From contig CM057230.1 of assembly GCA_029891385.1 (NCBI GenBank), positions 19,543,372-19,607,371 on the forward strand: DNA of 64,000 nt, written 5' to 3'. A program made the translations under genes and the position numbers. The DNA comes from Erythroxylum novogranatense (lineage: Eukaryota; Streptophyta; Magnoliopsida; Malpighiales; Erythroxylaceae). Under the pieces are notes generated by a model. It was not told where the DNA came from and made no database searches. It saw only the letters and a program-made list of their open reading frames with translations. Below are positions 1-12,662 of the stretch, one piece after another (position 1 is the stretch's first letter; the number at the start of each line of letters is the position of its first letter).

Positions 1-1718
1 TTCCAAAATTACATGCCATACACCAATTTCAATATCAATGTGTTATCTAAAACTCTTCAGTAGACCCTAAAATCAGTTCAGTTCACAAAAATTACTAAAA
101 TTCTTCCACACCCGAATGTGTACTAAATATGCCAATCCAACTAGGTTTCAGTCACTGCATATAAACAGTCACTAGTAATCAGGTCATATCTCCCAATATA
201 CAACTCGAAAAATAGCAAGATTAGTGGAAATGAAAAGCTAACTCAATATGCCACAACTTTCATGAAGACCACTTTCCCAAATTCCATCTCAATTAATTTA
301 GAAAAATCAGCAAAATAATCAGGTCCTATATGCGGGTACTGTTCACAGACCCTACAACCAGAAACTTTCCATGCAAAGATCCACCCTTCTAACATTACAA
401 TTTAACATCACCTATTTCACACAAAGTTGAAGCCAACATCCCAAAGTTTCATTGGGCACAAACCTCACCTCATTTGCTCACTTACACAATTAGTTATGAT
501 CAAAACATTACAATAGGTTCAAAACTCAATTTCCAGCTTTCATCAACAACCTAACTTCTATCACTTCTAACATCAATAACACATCACTAAGCATCCAATT
601 GAACACAAATTCAGCCCCTATATCATTAATACATTTACTAGGAAATACCATCTCAAGTTGGCAGCCCTCATCTCTCCATTTCCATGCAAAAGTAGTCAAT
701 CAAAATCAAGCTAAAAACACTTCTAAACCACATCATTTATGTTCACTTTATCAAACCATACTTAACCTAGCCTTATACCCACCAATTCCATCTACAATTT
801 TCATTCAAATCATGGATCAATAATCATAATAAGTGCATCATAGTTCTCATTAAAAGCCTCTAACAATCATGGTTCAATAAATACATAATCAAAGCATAAT
901 GAAAACCTAATAAGAAACTTACCAATTCAAACTTTCAAGCTTCCCACTCTCCAATCACTTCACTTTCTTCCTTCACTTCCAAAACCCATACATGGCTATC
1001 ACCTTGGATAAAGACTTAAGCTCATATGCAAGTAAAGAGGGCTCTTAAGGTTGGTGGAAGGTGACTTAAGAGAGAAACAAAAGAAATCGATGGAGATGGC
1101 AAAATGGAAGGTAGGTTTCGGATGAGTGAGTGCAATGTGGAAACAACTTTGATTTTCATTCCTTTAACCATAAGCCACCGAAAACTCTAGGTTAAAACAA
1201 ACAAAAGCATTTAATCCTTTTAGGACAAATGGCATGGATTGGAGAAAGGGACAAAATAGAAATAAGACAAAATTTAGCTAATCCTAGTTAATTAAGCACT
1301 AATCCCAATTAAACTCTAATCATGGTACTAAAATAATTCCCTAACACCATTTAGCCAATAATCTAATGCCATTAGGCAATCCTTCTCAGTACAAAAGGCT
1401 CACTCAATCGATCGGTTGAAATTTTTCATCCGAGAAAGAACTCCAAAAATTCCGAAAAATTCCATAAATCCTTAAAATGGAAAACAATTTATGACGACTC
1501 AAAATAATTTTCCAATTACAACTATCCCATAAATTTCACAAAGGTCTCAGTTTGAAACCTAAGCGGAAAATGTCATGAATGCATGTTATCATGTGTATAT
1601 GCAAAACAACCATCACCATAGAGGCGATAAGTTGTATGTGCATGCCGAGATATAATTTAATACTCCTAACCCGTCCCAAATTACTAACATACCCTTCCCA
1701 TCGGTGATGGATGTTACA
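1..1718 (-). repeat. 3' LTR of the candidate LARD, truncated by the window edge
   Basis: This is a direct repeat of 7826-9547 and ends at 1718 with TTACA on the plus strand (TGTAACATCC on the minus strand). Differences from the partner are mostly one-base gains or losses in homopolymers, with a few substitutions around 1405-1440 and 1545-1580. The small open frame at 599-823 is exactly repeated at 8424-8648 because it lies in the LTR. It shows no protein-family similarity I recognise. Confidence 0.85.
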
Positions 1719-1733
1719 ATTCTCCTCCTAACA
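1719..1733 (-). other. Polypurine tract
   Basis: The minus strand reads GTTAGGAGGAGAAT directly before the LTR start TGTAACATCC. It follows the GAGGACGAAATTTTTG stretch typical of the 3' end of Tekay/Del chromoviruses. It would prime plus-strand DNA synthesis. Confidence 0.8.
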
Positions 1734-4700
1734 AAAATTTCGTCCTCGAAATTTCATATATGATTTATCGGGGGGGGAGTCTTTTTGATTAATACCCTTT
1801 GTTTCTCACTGTTTTCACTACCCGACCAAATTCAGTCAATGAACGGAGATCAAAACAATCAATTACTCTTTTTCGCTTTTCAAACTTTCCATGTTTACGC
1901 GTAATTCGTCACCTTCAATATCAATAACATATATATCGGATATTTCCAATTCTATCTATGAAACACTTTGTAAATCCGAATCATCTTTTAGGTTTTAGCC
2001 TAACTTACCAGTCCATAATGCTATTCACACCACAGTCGCATAGAGGCCACTCCTCACGAAGTCAATTTCCCTTAACTACACCTTTATTTCCATCTAAGTA
2101 CATTTTGGCTGAGGCCATACCCTTCAAAATATTTCATTTATTACATATCAGATTTCGTTATTATCAAAACACAAATCTCATGACATTTGTAACCTCAGTG
2201 TGAATCAATTCGATTTATTATCACCATCTTAAATTCTTAACCTATCACTTTATTTACCCTAATCACATCATATAGGGATAACGACTCCTTTTGCAAGAAG
2301 ACCCTTATACACTTTTGAATGATGACACCAATATAATGATTGTCATGCCATAATCCTTTGCACTATTCCTCAATCTCATATCCCAATGAAATCCAAAAAT
2401 ACCTATTGGTTAATCACACATGTCATCGTTCACTTTGATGACTATACCATTAATTGCTTTTCCACCATACTTTTTCTAGAACGTAACGCTTTGATTGTTT
2501 CTTGTGCTTTCTCGAACCATTCACTTATAATCATTTGATTTCCCAATTTAACCTTTCAATTACTCTGTCAATACACTCTTGCTAGAACATAAAGCTTCGA
2601 TCATTCCTTACATTTTCACTAACAGTTCCCGTAATAAGTATCACCCATATTCTATCACTTTCCTCACAATTGGAGTTAATTCCCGTTCCTCAATACAGTT
2701 TACAATTTCTACATCCTCACTTCGGGTTTTGCCAATCCGCTTTGATGCACACCAACTTTGAACTTCTCATAGCTAATAATATTTTCTTTTGCCCCATTTT
2801 GTCAGTTCGACTATTAACACTCAATAATAACCTTATTGCCCAAATTTTGATCTTCTATAATTGAATTTATTTCTTTCTTTGTTCAATCCCTTGAATTGTA
2901 CCATTGGCTTAGTTTGAAGAAATCAGCCGCTGAATCCTTTTAAATCATTCAAATGCACGAAATATCTCAATCGTTATCGATTTGCATAATCATAGACATC
3001 TCCAAACTATTTCTGTACGATTAATGTCTCCAAGCTTTTAGGTCACACTCAGTATAACAAGTTTCAAATCATCGATCATAATACCGCCCATAGAATCATA
3101 TTTACCCCAAGGTACATAAACTCACTTTATGATCATCAGTCATAACATTCGCATGTTTTCCTCAATTATTCTCGTCAATTTGCTAAAACCAGAAAATCTT
3201 TGACAATTTCTGAATGCATCTAGCATTCCATTAGTTCTAATTAATTCCAAATTCCGCATACACATATCTTTTGAACTGTCACATTTTATCAATACTTATA
3301 TCTTCATTAATTCTCCCAATATCCCATGTTTCATTCAATTAGGTTAAGATTCACTCTTATGAGACTTGTATATCGACCAATTTCCTCAACTATACCCATT
3401 CATCTATTTCTTATACTTATATCCATTATCCGCTCCAAACACAATTTAGACTGTTCCTTTTCAATAATACAATAAACTTATACCCATAGTTGACTCATAT
3501 AACTCTTTCATGATCAAACGTCTCCAATGAGGAACAATTTCCTTATAATTTTCTCATCCTTAACATATTCTGCCACATATTCCTTACCTAAATTTCTCCA
3601 CATAACTCAATTTATTCACGATAGATCACTCACTACCTTGAATAAACAATCGTTATATCGATCTCGTACTTTTAGAACATAAACTTTTAATCCCCTCAAA
3701 TTCTCAATTAATATTCAGTAATTCTCTTCAATAATCAGAACAATTAACATAATATACACTCTTTCAGTAGCATAGTTTAGCTCTTACGCTAGAGTCTCTG
3801 CCAGATATAATACAAATCATAAAACTTTATCAATCAACTATTTTTTTTTCTCTAAATAAATATACATATCAATTACTCTTGATACTTCACGAAGATCAAT
3901 CTCTGAAGAGCACTTAAACAATTTCTTTTCCTCTACTATCTTGCCATCTAGCCATCATCACCCTAATCATCACATTCTTTCTGACAATATATCTCTATAG
4001 TCCCATCAATTTGCCCGTTAATAGATCATACTGCTAAGAATACCTTAATTGCATTTAATTCTCGATAACCATTCTCTTTTTGGTACCCATTTCTTGATCA
4101 CGGGAACCTTACTATATTCATGTCCCTCTTTTTATTCCCTCAAGCTCATTACCAATGCGAACATCTTTAACTGTCTCACTTCTTTCTCTATTGATCATTA
4201 TGAGCATTCTCATGCCTTACTCCCACTCATTTTGAACTTGAGCTACCGGCATCATAATCGGAGCTTACGTAATAGGCCACTGATTACCTCCTATATCATG
4301 TTCACGCAAATTATTCATTTATGCTTGCTCATTTCACCCATGAGGTAATCCCACTATCGAGATACACTTACAAAGGATCATATAATCTGAACTCAACAAT
4401 CTTCCTGTACACCGTCCTCGCTCATGAGGATCATATATAATCACAATTCATTCACTGTTGATCGTTATAAGCACTTTCATTTCTTCTTCTAACTCATAAA
4501 GGATTTTTTTGACTAGAATTCTGGCTAACAAGTAGCCATTAACTCTTCAATTACAGGGTAACATTTTCACTTAACATAGGGCTCCCATAATCAGGTGTGC
4601 ATTTACTTAGGCAGATCAATTAAACCCGAACAACTTTTTCATCTACCAATTTCATTGTCTTACATTTCAATCTTTTCATTTTTGCATTAGACCCATATAT

Positions 4701-5260
4701 TTCCATACTCATATCTCTATCATAGATAGGAAATCATTCTTGATTTTGCACTTAATGTATAATTTGACTCCAAATCACCAATCCTTATTTATAACTCTCA
4801 TCACGGTAATCAATCCCAATTGTAACTTTTCTATATCATAGATACACTTTATTGTCATTTACCTTATACACTGTAAATCTTACCATTATCACATCTCTAT
4901 TTTTCCTCTATTAATTTACAACTATAATCTTTATTTCTAACTCATATTCAAGGATATACCCAATATCACTCCAATTTTGCACTTCACAATATACCCGTCA
5001 ATCTCAATACACTAAATATTCGTCTATCTGATCAAACCATACCCTCTTTCCTATTGTGCAATATCCATTACTTCCTTTTCTCACATTCTAACACATTATC
5101 CTTTTTCTCACTTTGTCTAACCACTTAAACGACTGAGACATACTTATGTAAACGACTCGTATACTACACTGGGGATCAGTTGTCACTGTCTGCCGTGACA
5201 TGACTTAAATGCACGTAACTTGACACATTTGTTTGAAAGCCCATGTAAGATTGTACTTAC
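1734..5260 (-). other. Non-coding internal domain of candidate LARD
   Basis: About 3.5 kb of AT-rich sequence lies between PPT and PBS. I found no gag zinc knuckle, protease D[ST]G, RT FIDD, integrase HHCC or chromodomain on either strand. No open frame here exceeds about 100 codons. By contrast, decayed Tekay copies elsewhere in this window still show all of these motifs. It is either a genuine non-autonomous interior or a very old unrecognisable pol region. The high LTR-LTR identity argues against great age. Confidence 0.6.
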
Positions 5261-5277
5261 GGGCTCGATACCACAAA
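5261..5277 (-). other. Primer binding site (tRNA-iMet type)
   Basis: Immediately inside the 5' LTR the minus strand reads TTTGTGGTATCGAGCCC. This is close to the TGGTATCAGAGC complement of the initiator tRNA-Met 3' end used by most plant chromoviruses and copia elements. It fixes the LTR boundary at 5278. Confidence 0.75.
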
Positions 5278-7012
5278 TGTAGCATCCCACTCCATAAGAC
5301 CGAACCCGACATCGACGGTGATATCCGAGTTCGCGACTCATGAGGTGGTATGCTAAAGCGATCAATACGATTTAAAACTTCGGTAACACATTTTTTTAAA
5401 ACCAATCGAGAGCGCAGATATCAAGAATAATTGGGCTTGTTTCGAATACGAAATCATTCTATCTCAAAACAACATTTGGTAATATTACAAGTACGAGAAT
5501 TCAAAACCAAATTGGGCCCAATGTCGTTCTGAACACTTTCAGAATCACATTCAATCGGGGACCCTCGAAATAATAGTATCATTTCATGGAAAATACAAAT
5601 TTACATAATTCAAAATGACACTAATGCAAACGTGAACCGATCCCGACCTTAACGCTGACTTGCAAGCGGTAATCATACTCCGTGCCTAACGGGTACTCTT
5701 CGATCCACGAAAATATTTGCAATGTTGGGTGAGTTTGCGAACTCGGTGAGAAACCATCATCGATGGTTCACTCAACTCATGCATTCACCAATCATATTAG
5801 CACACAATAGCATTAACATAATATCACATATTATTACATTTCGGTTCCAATTTCATATACATACAATTTCATCATTCACATCTTCCGGTCATTTACAATA
5901 ATATATATATATGCAATGCGATGTGACACTGTTCCATTTTTATTTCGTTGTTGTGACCGTGCGCAAACCGCCCCAAGATTGGGCACATTACGTTGAGCCG
6001 GTGGCTCGAAAACATGGGCTTGAAGCTCGATACATCGAGCCCGAGGCTCAATACTTTGGACCGAGGTCACGTGCGTTGGTAAAGCTCTCACATACGTTAG
6101 GCGTGGTATGCCCCGATCAATGCTACTCGGTCACAATCGCCTTTATCGATCATGTCCTTATGCATGAATGCATATGTTCCAATTTCCATTTGATTATTTC
6201 TATCACTTACATTCAATGCCATTTCCTATTTCTTCAGACCTTCGGTCCGATATTTCAATCATATATATTTTTCCAATTTATTGCATCATACCATTATCGC
6301 ATTTAACGGTCACATTCAATGTATTGAAAGATAACTAACACTTCAATATCAATTTCCCATTTTCGGACCTTTGGTCCGAGATCTCCAATATAAACATTCA
6401 CACACGATTACACACAAGTAGCACCGTTATCTCATTCCAAATATTTGAGACACCTATGGTCCAAATCAATCAAAATCAAACACACATAAACCTCCATTAT
6501 CTCCATATGGCAAAATTTGCAAAATCTTAAACACATAAAGGTTGAGGAACCAACTAGGTTACTCACGAATAACTTCCGAGCTAATGCCGGAAGTCTCTGC
6601 GATGTCCGTAGATCTACGGTCCAACCGAGCCTCTATAGCAAACACAATAGGTTCACATTACTAATCAGATAGTTGAATGACCAAATAATGCACATGGAAT
6701 AATTAAACGTGTATAATGCATGTTCATGGCATTCCGGCCTTAATCCAAAATTTTCCCTAATAAAATTTTATTAAAATTAGAAATCCATAGGCGCTAACGG
6801 TGCGCGCCGGACCTCTATAGGTCCCCAATTAAATCAAACGGTGTTTGCATGTTCCGTCGATAGGGCTACGTCAAATTCCGTCTAAAATTCCGTTTTCTCG
6901 AAAATGAAATTAAATATTCAACGAATCCGATGCCTCTGGAATCAGGTCAATCGGACGTCGGACGGGAAAAAAATTAACAAAAGAATAAACGGACCATTTA
7001 ATGCCAAATAAT

Positions 7013-7067
7013 AATCAAAAAAATAAATAAATAAATAAATAAATATATATATATATATATATATATC
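7013..7067. repeat. Compound AAAT / AT microsatellite
   Basis: A run of AAAT tetranucleotides passes directly into a run of AT dinucleotides inside the 5' LTR. It lies about 10 bases before the GC-rich island. Confidence 0.9.
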
Positions 7068-7077
7068 TTGATCTTGT

Positions 7078-7206
7078 TGCCTCATGGGCGAGACACCGCC
7101 CTCATGAGGAATTCGCCTCACATCGTCATGCAGGCGAGGCGTCGCCTCGCGACCAGCCTCCTAAATCTCGCCTAGCGAGGCAAAACGTCGCCTCATGAGA
7201 CGGCGA
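7078..7206. repeat. GC-rich palindromic island in LTR
   Basis: The segment contains repeated GGCGAGGCGTCGCCTC-like and CCTCATGAGG-like short palindromes in an otherwise AT-rich LTR. Comparable islands are at 17095-17385, 35255-35420 and 39630-39850. Confidence 0.65.
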
Positions 7207-9547
7207 GTTTCACCGCCGCTTGCCTTTTTTTTTTCCAAATTTCAATCTTAATTTCCAATTACTCTAACTTTTAGCACACAAATCAGAAAAATACCCACTA
7301 TACCTCATTGGAAAGCTTATGAAAAGCTCTACAACTCTCAAGAAGACCATAAAATCAATTCAACCTCTAAGGGTGTCAAAATCCCATCCAAGATACTGCT
7401 TACTCAAAACTCATAAATATAGGACAGTAACTCACAAATGCAAGGACTCACTGATTAGTTAGCTAAAATTCCTACATAAATATGCTCAATAAGATCAAAA
7501 TGTCAGCTACAATTGACATGAACAACCCAAAATCAAATTCCATTACTAAACAAGTCAATTAATTCACTCAATGTTACTGTCCCTGAAACCATGCAATTTG
7601 AACAGTAAACTTATAACAAACATATCTCCCTGTACACAAGTCAGAAAAATCCAAACTTTACATCCCTAAAAAGATAAATCCTCAAACTTCAAGTTTCATG
7701 AAGAACTCAAACTCCAATTCGATTTCTAACAATTCCAAATCTGTTATGCAAGTTTCTGGCCTAATCAACACTTAAAACCACAATGTAGGTTCAGCTTTTG
7801 CAAATCCATATCTCCCACATCTGATTTCCAAAAATTACATGCCATACACCAATTTCAATATCAATGTGTTATCTAAAACTCTTCAGTAGACCCCTAAAAT
7901 CAGTTCAGTTCACAAAAATTACTAAAATTCTTCCACACCCGAATGTGTACTAAATATGCCAATCCAACTAGGTTTCAGTCACTGCATATAAACAGTCACT
8001 AGTAATCAGGTCATATCTCCCAATATACAACTCGAAAATAGCAAGATTAGTGGAAATGGAAAGCTAACTCAATATGCCACAACTTTCATGAAGACCACTT
8101 TCCCAAATTCCATCTCAATTAATTTAGAAAATCAGCAAAATAATCAGGTCCTATATGCGGGTACTGTTTACAGACCCTACAACCAGAAACTTTCCATGCA
8201 AAGATCCACCCTTCTAACATTACAATTTAACATCACCTATTTCACACAAAGTTGAAGCCAACATCCCAAAGTTTCATTGGGCACAAACCTCACCTCATTT
8301 GCTCACTTACACAATTAGTTATGATCAAAACATTACAATAGGTTCAAAACTCAATTTCCAGCTTTCATCAACAACCTAACTTCTATCACTTCTAACATCA
8401 ATAACACATCACTAAGCATCCAATTGAACACAAATTCAGCCCCTATATCATTAATACATTTACTAGGAAATACCATCTCAAGTTGGCAGCCCTCATCTCT
8501 CCATTTCCATGCAAAAGTAGTCAATCAAAATCAAGCTAAAAACACTTCTAAACCACATCATTTATGTTCACTTTATCAAACCATACTTAACCTAGCCTTA
8601 TACCCACCAATTCCATCTACAATTTTCATTCAAATCATGGATCAATAATCATAATAAGTGCATCATAGTTCTCATTAAAAGCCTCTAACAATCATGGTTC
8701 AATAAATACATAATCAAAGCATAATGAAAACCTAATAAGAAACTTACCAATTCAAACTTTCAAGCTTCCCCACTCTCCAATCACTTCACTTTCTTCCTTC
8801 ACTTCCAAAACCCATACATGGCTATCACCTTGGATAAAGACTTAAGCTCATATGCAAGTAAAGAGGGCTCTTAAGGTTGGTGGAAGGTGACTTAAGAGAG
8901 AAACAAAAAGAAATCGATGGAGATGGCAAAATGGAAGGTAGGTTTCGGATGAGTGAGTGCAATGTGGAAACAACTTTGATTTTCATTCCTTTAACCATAA
9001 GCCACCGAAAACTCTAGGTTAAAAACAAACAAAAGCATTTAATCCTTTTAGGACAAATGGCATGGATTGGAGAAAGGGACAAAATAGAAATAAGACAAAA
9101 TTTAGCTAATCCTAGTTAATTAAGCACTAATCCCAATTAAACTCTAATCATGGTACTAAAATAATTCCCTAACACCATTTAGCCAATAATCTAATGCCAT
9201 TAGGCAATCCTTCTCAGTACAAAAAGGCTCACTCAATCAGTCATTGAAATTTTTCATCCAGAAAGAACCCGAAAAATTCGAAAAATTCCATAAATCCTAA
9301 AATGGAAAACAATTTATGACGACTCAAAATAATTTTCCAATTACAACTATCCCATAAATTTCACAAAAGGTCTCGATTTGAAACCTAAGTAGGAAAATGT
9401 CATGAATGCATGTTATCATGTGTATATGCAAAACAACCATCAGTCATAGAGGCGATAAGTTGTATGTGCATGCCGAGATATAATTTAATACTCCTAATCC
9501 GTCCCAAATTACCAACATACCCTTTCCATCGGTGATGGGATGTTACA

Positions 9548-10145
9548 AAATGGCATGCATTTGTAGGCGAAAGTGCCAAACGGACAAGTAAACGTCGTTT
9601 TTTCCTGATCTTCAGGCGTTACATGAATCTGGTGAAAGCTTGAATAACCGTCTAAACAGCAATAATGAGAACGACCTGCAAGTCTCTCAAGCATCTGATC
9701 AATAAACGGTAAAAGAAAATGATCTTTACGGGTAGCAGCATTTAACTTTCTAAAATCAATACACACACGCCACCCATTTTGAACTCTAGTGGGTACTAAT
9801 TCACCTTTTCATTCTCAACAACAAGAATGCCGCTTTTTAGGAACTACCTGTGTTGGACTTACCCACTTGCTATCTGAAATAGCATAGATCACGTCCGTAG
9901 CCAATAATTTTAGTGTCTCCTTTTTTACAACCTCCATCATTGGTGGATTCAATCAATGCTGAGGTTGCCTGCTGGGTTTGCAATCATCCTCCAACAAGAT
10001 TCGATGTATGCAAATGGTAGGGCTGATTCCCTTGATGTCTGCAATCGACCATCCAATAGCTTCTTTATTCTCCCTGAGTACACGGATAAGTCTTTCCTCC
10101 TCCAAATCGCTCAACTGATTGGAAACAATCACAGGTAATGTTTTG
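9548..10145 (-). pseudogene. Athila-type reverse transcriptase, N-terminal part
   Basis: Minus-strand translation in several frames gives the linker and start of an Athila RT. Near 10090-10000 it reads LPVIVSNQLSDLEEERL and HKEAIGWSIADIKGISP. Near 9880-9850 it reads SDSKWVSPTQVVPKK. At 9766-9580 it reads CIDFRKLNAATRKDHF, LPFIDQMLERLAG and TTFTCPFGTFAYK. The frame breaks near 9800-9850 and is cut at 9548 by the TGTAACA end of the candidate LARD, before the catalytic YxDD block. RT would copy the element RNA in cytoplasmic particles. This copy is dead. It lies downstream of the protease frame at 10324-11187, as expected for Ty3/gypsy pol. Confidence 0.85.
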
Positions 10146-10323
10146 GCCTACCCCAAGAAGACATACTTGAGGTGCGTAGGTAATGCCTTAAGCTCCAATG
10201 TCGACGGTTGAAGAATGGATGGGAGTAATTTATTGCCGTCAATCTTCAGTGGTTGTCGTAACATGCCAGATGCAACCTGTAATGCCTACAAATCATGTAC
10301 TGCATGGACCATACCTCGCGGAA

Positions 10324-11187
10324 CTACCCATTTAGTCTCAATCTCGATAGCTTCAGAGTAATGTTATCGATTATCGCACCGCAAAAATCATCAACACACA
10401 ACTCGAGAACTTTCTTGGTCAAGGGGTTAATACAATCAACAGCAAAAGCTGTACAATAATCAACAGGATGCTTAATGGTGTTATTAATATTGAATGTAAC
10501 TATGGCACCACCAAACTCTATAGTTAAAGTCCCCCCGTGAACATCAATTTTTGTCCTAGAAGTGCTCAAAAATGGGCGTCCTAATAACATCATTCTAGAC
10601 GCAGGTGACCCCTCATCCTCCATTCTCATCACATAGAAATCTGCTGGAAATACCAAATCATCCACCTGCACTAAAACATCCTCTAACAATCCTTCGGGGT
10701 ACCTCGTGGTGCGATCAGCCAGTGTTAAAATCACACCATCTTGCTTCAATGGACCAGCATTCAATGTAGTATAAATGGACAATGGCATAAGATTTATAGA
10801 AGCCCCTAAATCTAGCATAGCCCGTTCTATACCAACATTGCCAATTTTACAAGGAATGGTAAACATACCTGGGTCCTTCTCCTTTATCGGTAACTTGCCC
10901 TGCAACACTGCTGAGACGTTCTCACTCATCACCACACGCTGATTGCCTCTCATCTTGGTCATGCTAGTAACCAAGTCCTTCAGAAATTTGCAGTACCTTG
11001 GTGTTTGTCTAAGCAATGTGAGAAGGGGGATATTGATCTCCACTTTCTCAAAAATCTTTAAGATCTCCTCTTCATTTTGCAATTTCTTCTTCTTAGCCAA
11101 CCTGTGTGGGAATGATGGCCTTTCTGGATTAGCTTTCATGATTTCCTCGCCGCTTTTTTTACGGCTCAGCGGTTTCAACATGGTCAT
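10324..11187 (-). CDS. Athila-type retroelement protease region (287 codons open)
   Basis: This open frame is the gag-pol junction plus aspartic protease of an Athila element. The N-terminal part carries the pre-protease block FPHRLAKKKKLQNEEEILK and PRYCKFLKDLVTS. The protease has the catalytic turn DLGAS (residues near 126-130) in AMLDLGASINLMPLSIY. The flap side is LLGRPFLSTSRTKIDVHGG (near residues 200-220). Downstream is a tail reading NINNTIKHPVD. Athila proteases commonly use DLGAS. The frame is only a fragment of a larger polyprotein: it is split from gag by an LTR at 11214-12662 and from RT by frame breaks. It is unlikely to be expressed as a protein. Confidence 0.8.
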   Translation of the reverse strand: MTMLKPLSRKKSGEEIMKANPERPSFPHRLAKKKKLQNEEEILKIFEKVEINIPLLTLLRQTPRYCKFLKDLVTSMTKMRGNQRVVMSENVSAVLQGKLPIKEKDPGMFTIPCKIGNVGIERAMLDLGASINLMPLSIYTTLNAGPLKQDGVILTLADRTTRYPEGLLEDVLVQVDDLVFPADFYVMRMEDEGSPASRMMLLGRPFLSTSRTKIDVHGGTLTIEFGGAIVTFNINNTIKHPVDYCTAFAVDCINPLTKKVLELCVDDFCGAIIDNITLKLSRLRLNG

Positions 11188-11213
11188 GTTGAAGTTTTTG
11201 CGATCCTCAAGAT

Positions 11214-12662
11214 TGTTGGATCCGTTATCGGAACCAACTACTTATCTTGAGCGGAATAGAAAACAAAGTGGCGAAAACACCTTCCGACATCCGTGAATCA
11301 GCAAAGAACAGGAAACAGAATACGGGAACGAAGGGAAGCGGAAATTTCGGGTCGAAAACAAAATGCGGAAGCGAACCGGATCCCAACCGAAAGACGGAAT
11401 GGAAAAATAGAAAATCGAAAAGCGAGAAATCGCTAATCGGAATACAAATCGAATCATCAGAGCGAAACAAATACTCGGAAGGTTTCGAATCGGACCAAAT
11501 CAGATCAAACCGAAGGTAGCGAAGCGGATCGAATACAAATCGAGAGCGGAAACAAACACTTAACAAAACGAATCCGACATCCGAGAACAAAAACCAAAGA
11601 AAAATGATCGAACGAACAGAATCGCGTTGGGAAGTCCTAAGACGTTCCAAAATCTGATATAAATTTTTTTTTCTTTTCTTTTCTTATTCTCATTTCTTTT
11701 CTCGTTACTCAATCATATACAACGTCATCACAATCTTATATAAATTCATACCAATCTCAAATTACATTTAACCCGATTTATCGAAATTTTAAACATAACG
11801 GCTGCCTTTATCCTAACCCAAACTGCGCAAGGGTTCAAAATACACTTCTAAAACTCAAACAATCATACACAAATCAAAATCAACGGACCTCCGTCCGGAT
11901 CTCAGCAGAATAAACACAAACCTAAAACTAATACTTCCATATTTCTCAACCTATCAACACATCAATCTCATTTTCTATGTCCAAATCACGATCATCATAT
12001 TTATAATCAATATCCAATTCTCATCATTTATAAATGACAATTTCACTCTAATTAACCATTCATGAATAATACAATTCCGAAATCGAAATATGTTATACTC
12101 AAATCCTTCTATAACACAATTTCTTGTACAATTTCAACATTTTCATAGGCATCATAAGTTAATTCCTTACAAATCCTTAATGGCTTTTTAAGCCATTTAC
12201 AAACATTTCAAATCTCAATTCACACAAAAATATAGACGATGCAAACATCGGATCAAACGTCTTCACATTCTTTCATCCTATCTCCTGCTCGAAACCTGGA
12301 GATGGGGATGAAAGGGGGGTGAGCTCGGAAGCTCGTGGATAACACATTTATAAATCGATAAATAAGCGGAAATCATTTTTCACAAGCTTTTAGCCAAAAT
12401 CATCCATATTCAAATCTCAAATTTTTCATACTCTTATATACACTCATACATATTGAAAATGAAAACTCAAATGCCAAAGTTGTAAGAGGGAAATGGAAAT
12501 GACCAAATGAATAGGATGGTTATAAGAAAAAAAAAATTATATCGGGATTTTTCGATTAGAAATTGGATATCCGGTAACGGGTTATAAGAGTTCGTAAGGA
12601 ATCATGTATGCGTACGAGGAAATTTGTATGATTAAGTTGGGTTCCTAATACGGGATCCAACA
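11214..12662 (-). repeat. Chromovirus LTR inserted in Athila gag-pol (apparently solo)
   Basis: The 1449-bp segment starts TGTTGGATCC and ends GGATCCAACA, a perfect 10-bp terminal inverted repeat typical of LTR ends. Athila coding lies on both sides. It contains GAGCTCGGAAGCTC (12321-12334), the hairpin-plus-ACCC landmark seen in other LTRs of the window. The orientation of that landmark (ACCC on the minus strand) indicates a minus-strand LTR. Flanking 5-mers are AAGAT and AGCAC, so no target duplication is visible. Open frames here, including one of 141 codons, are low-complexity and not credible. Confidence 0.7.

Larger units (their letters stand above)
1..9547 (-). mobile_element. Tekay-like LTR element, candidate LARD (left edge outside window)
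   Basis: On the minus strand the order is 5' LTR (9547 down to 5278), PBS, internal region, PPT, 3' LTR (1718 down past base 1). Both LTRs begin TGTAACATC(C) and the 5' LTR ends GCTACA on the minus strand. Positions 1-1718 match 7826-9547 almost base for base. The flank at 9548 is Athila RT coding sequence, so this element inserted into an older Athila copy. The 5-base right flank is AAATG; the matching duplication would lie left of the window. LTRs of about 4.3 kb with about 3.5 kb of non-coding interior match the dimensions known for LARDs. That class assignment is inference. Confidence 0.8.
5278..9547 (-). repeat. 5' LTR of candidate LARD (4270 bp)
   Basis: Reading on the minus strand from 9547, the LTR holds an AT-rich promoter-side domain and a GC-rich palindromic island (7206-7078). 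These are followed by a splice-donor-like motif (6566-6548), short hairpins (6049-5995), a paired hairpin motif (5768-5731) and the end GGGATGCTACA at 5278. The same ordered landmarks occur in the Tekay LTRs at 13339-18354, 34348-36982 and 61976-63233. Confidence 0.8.

Noticed and set aside
599..823. Exactly duplicated 74-codon open frame (also 8424-8648) as a conserved small gene
   Set aside because: Both copies lie in the two LTRs of one element; identity is explained by LTR identity and the peptide has no family features.
5911..6306. 131-codon open frame on the plus strand
   Set aside because: It is antisense inside a Tekay LTR, covers the hairpin series, and is not preserved in the sister LTRs.
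11225..11650. 141-codon Phe/Ser-rich frame, possibly a membrane protein
   Set aside because: It falls inside an LTR in a purine/pyrimidine-skewed segment, lacks any domain, and has overlapping frames of equal quality.
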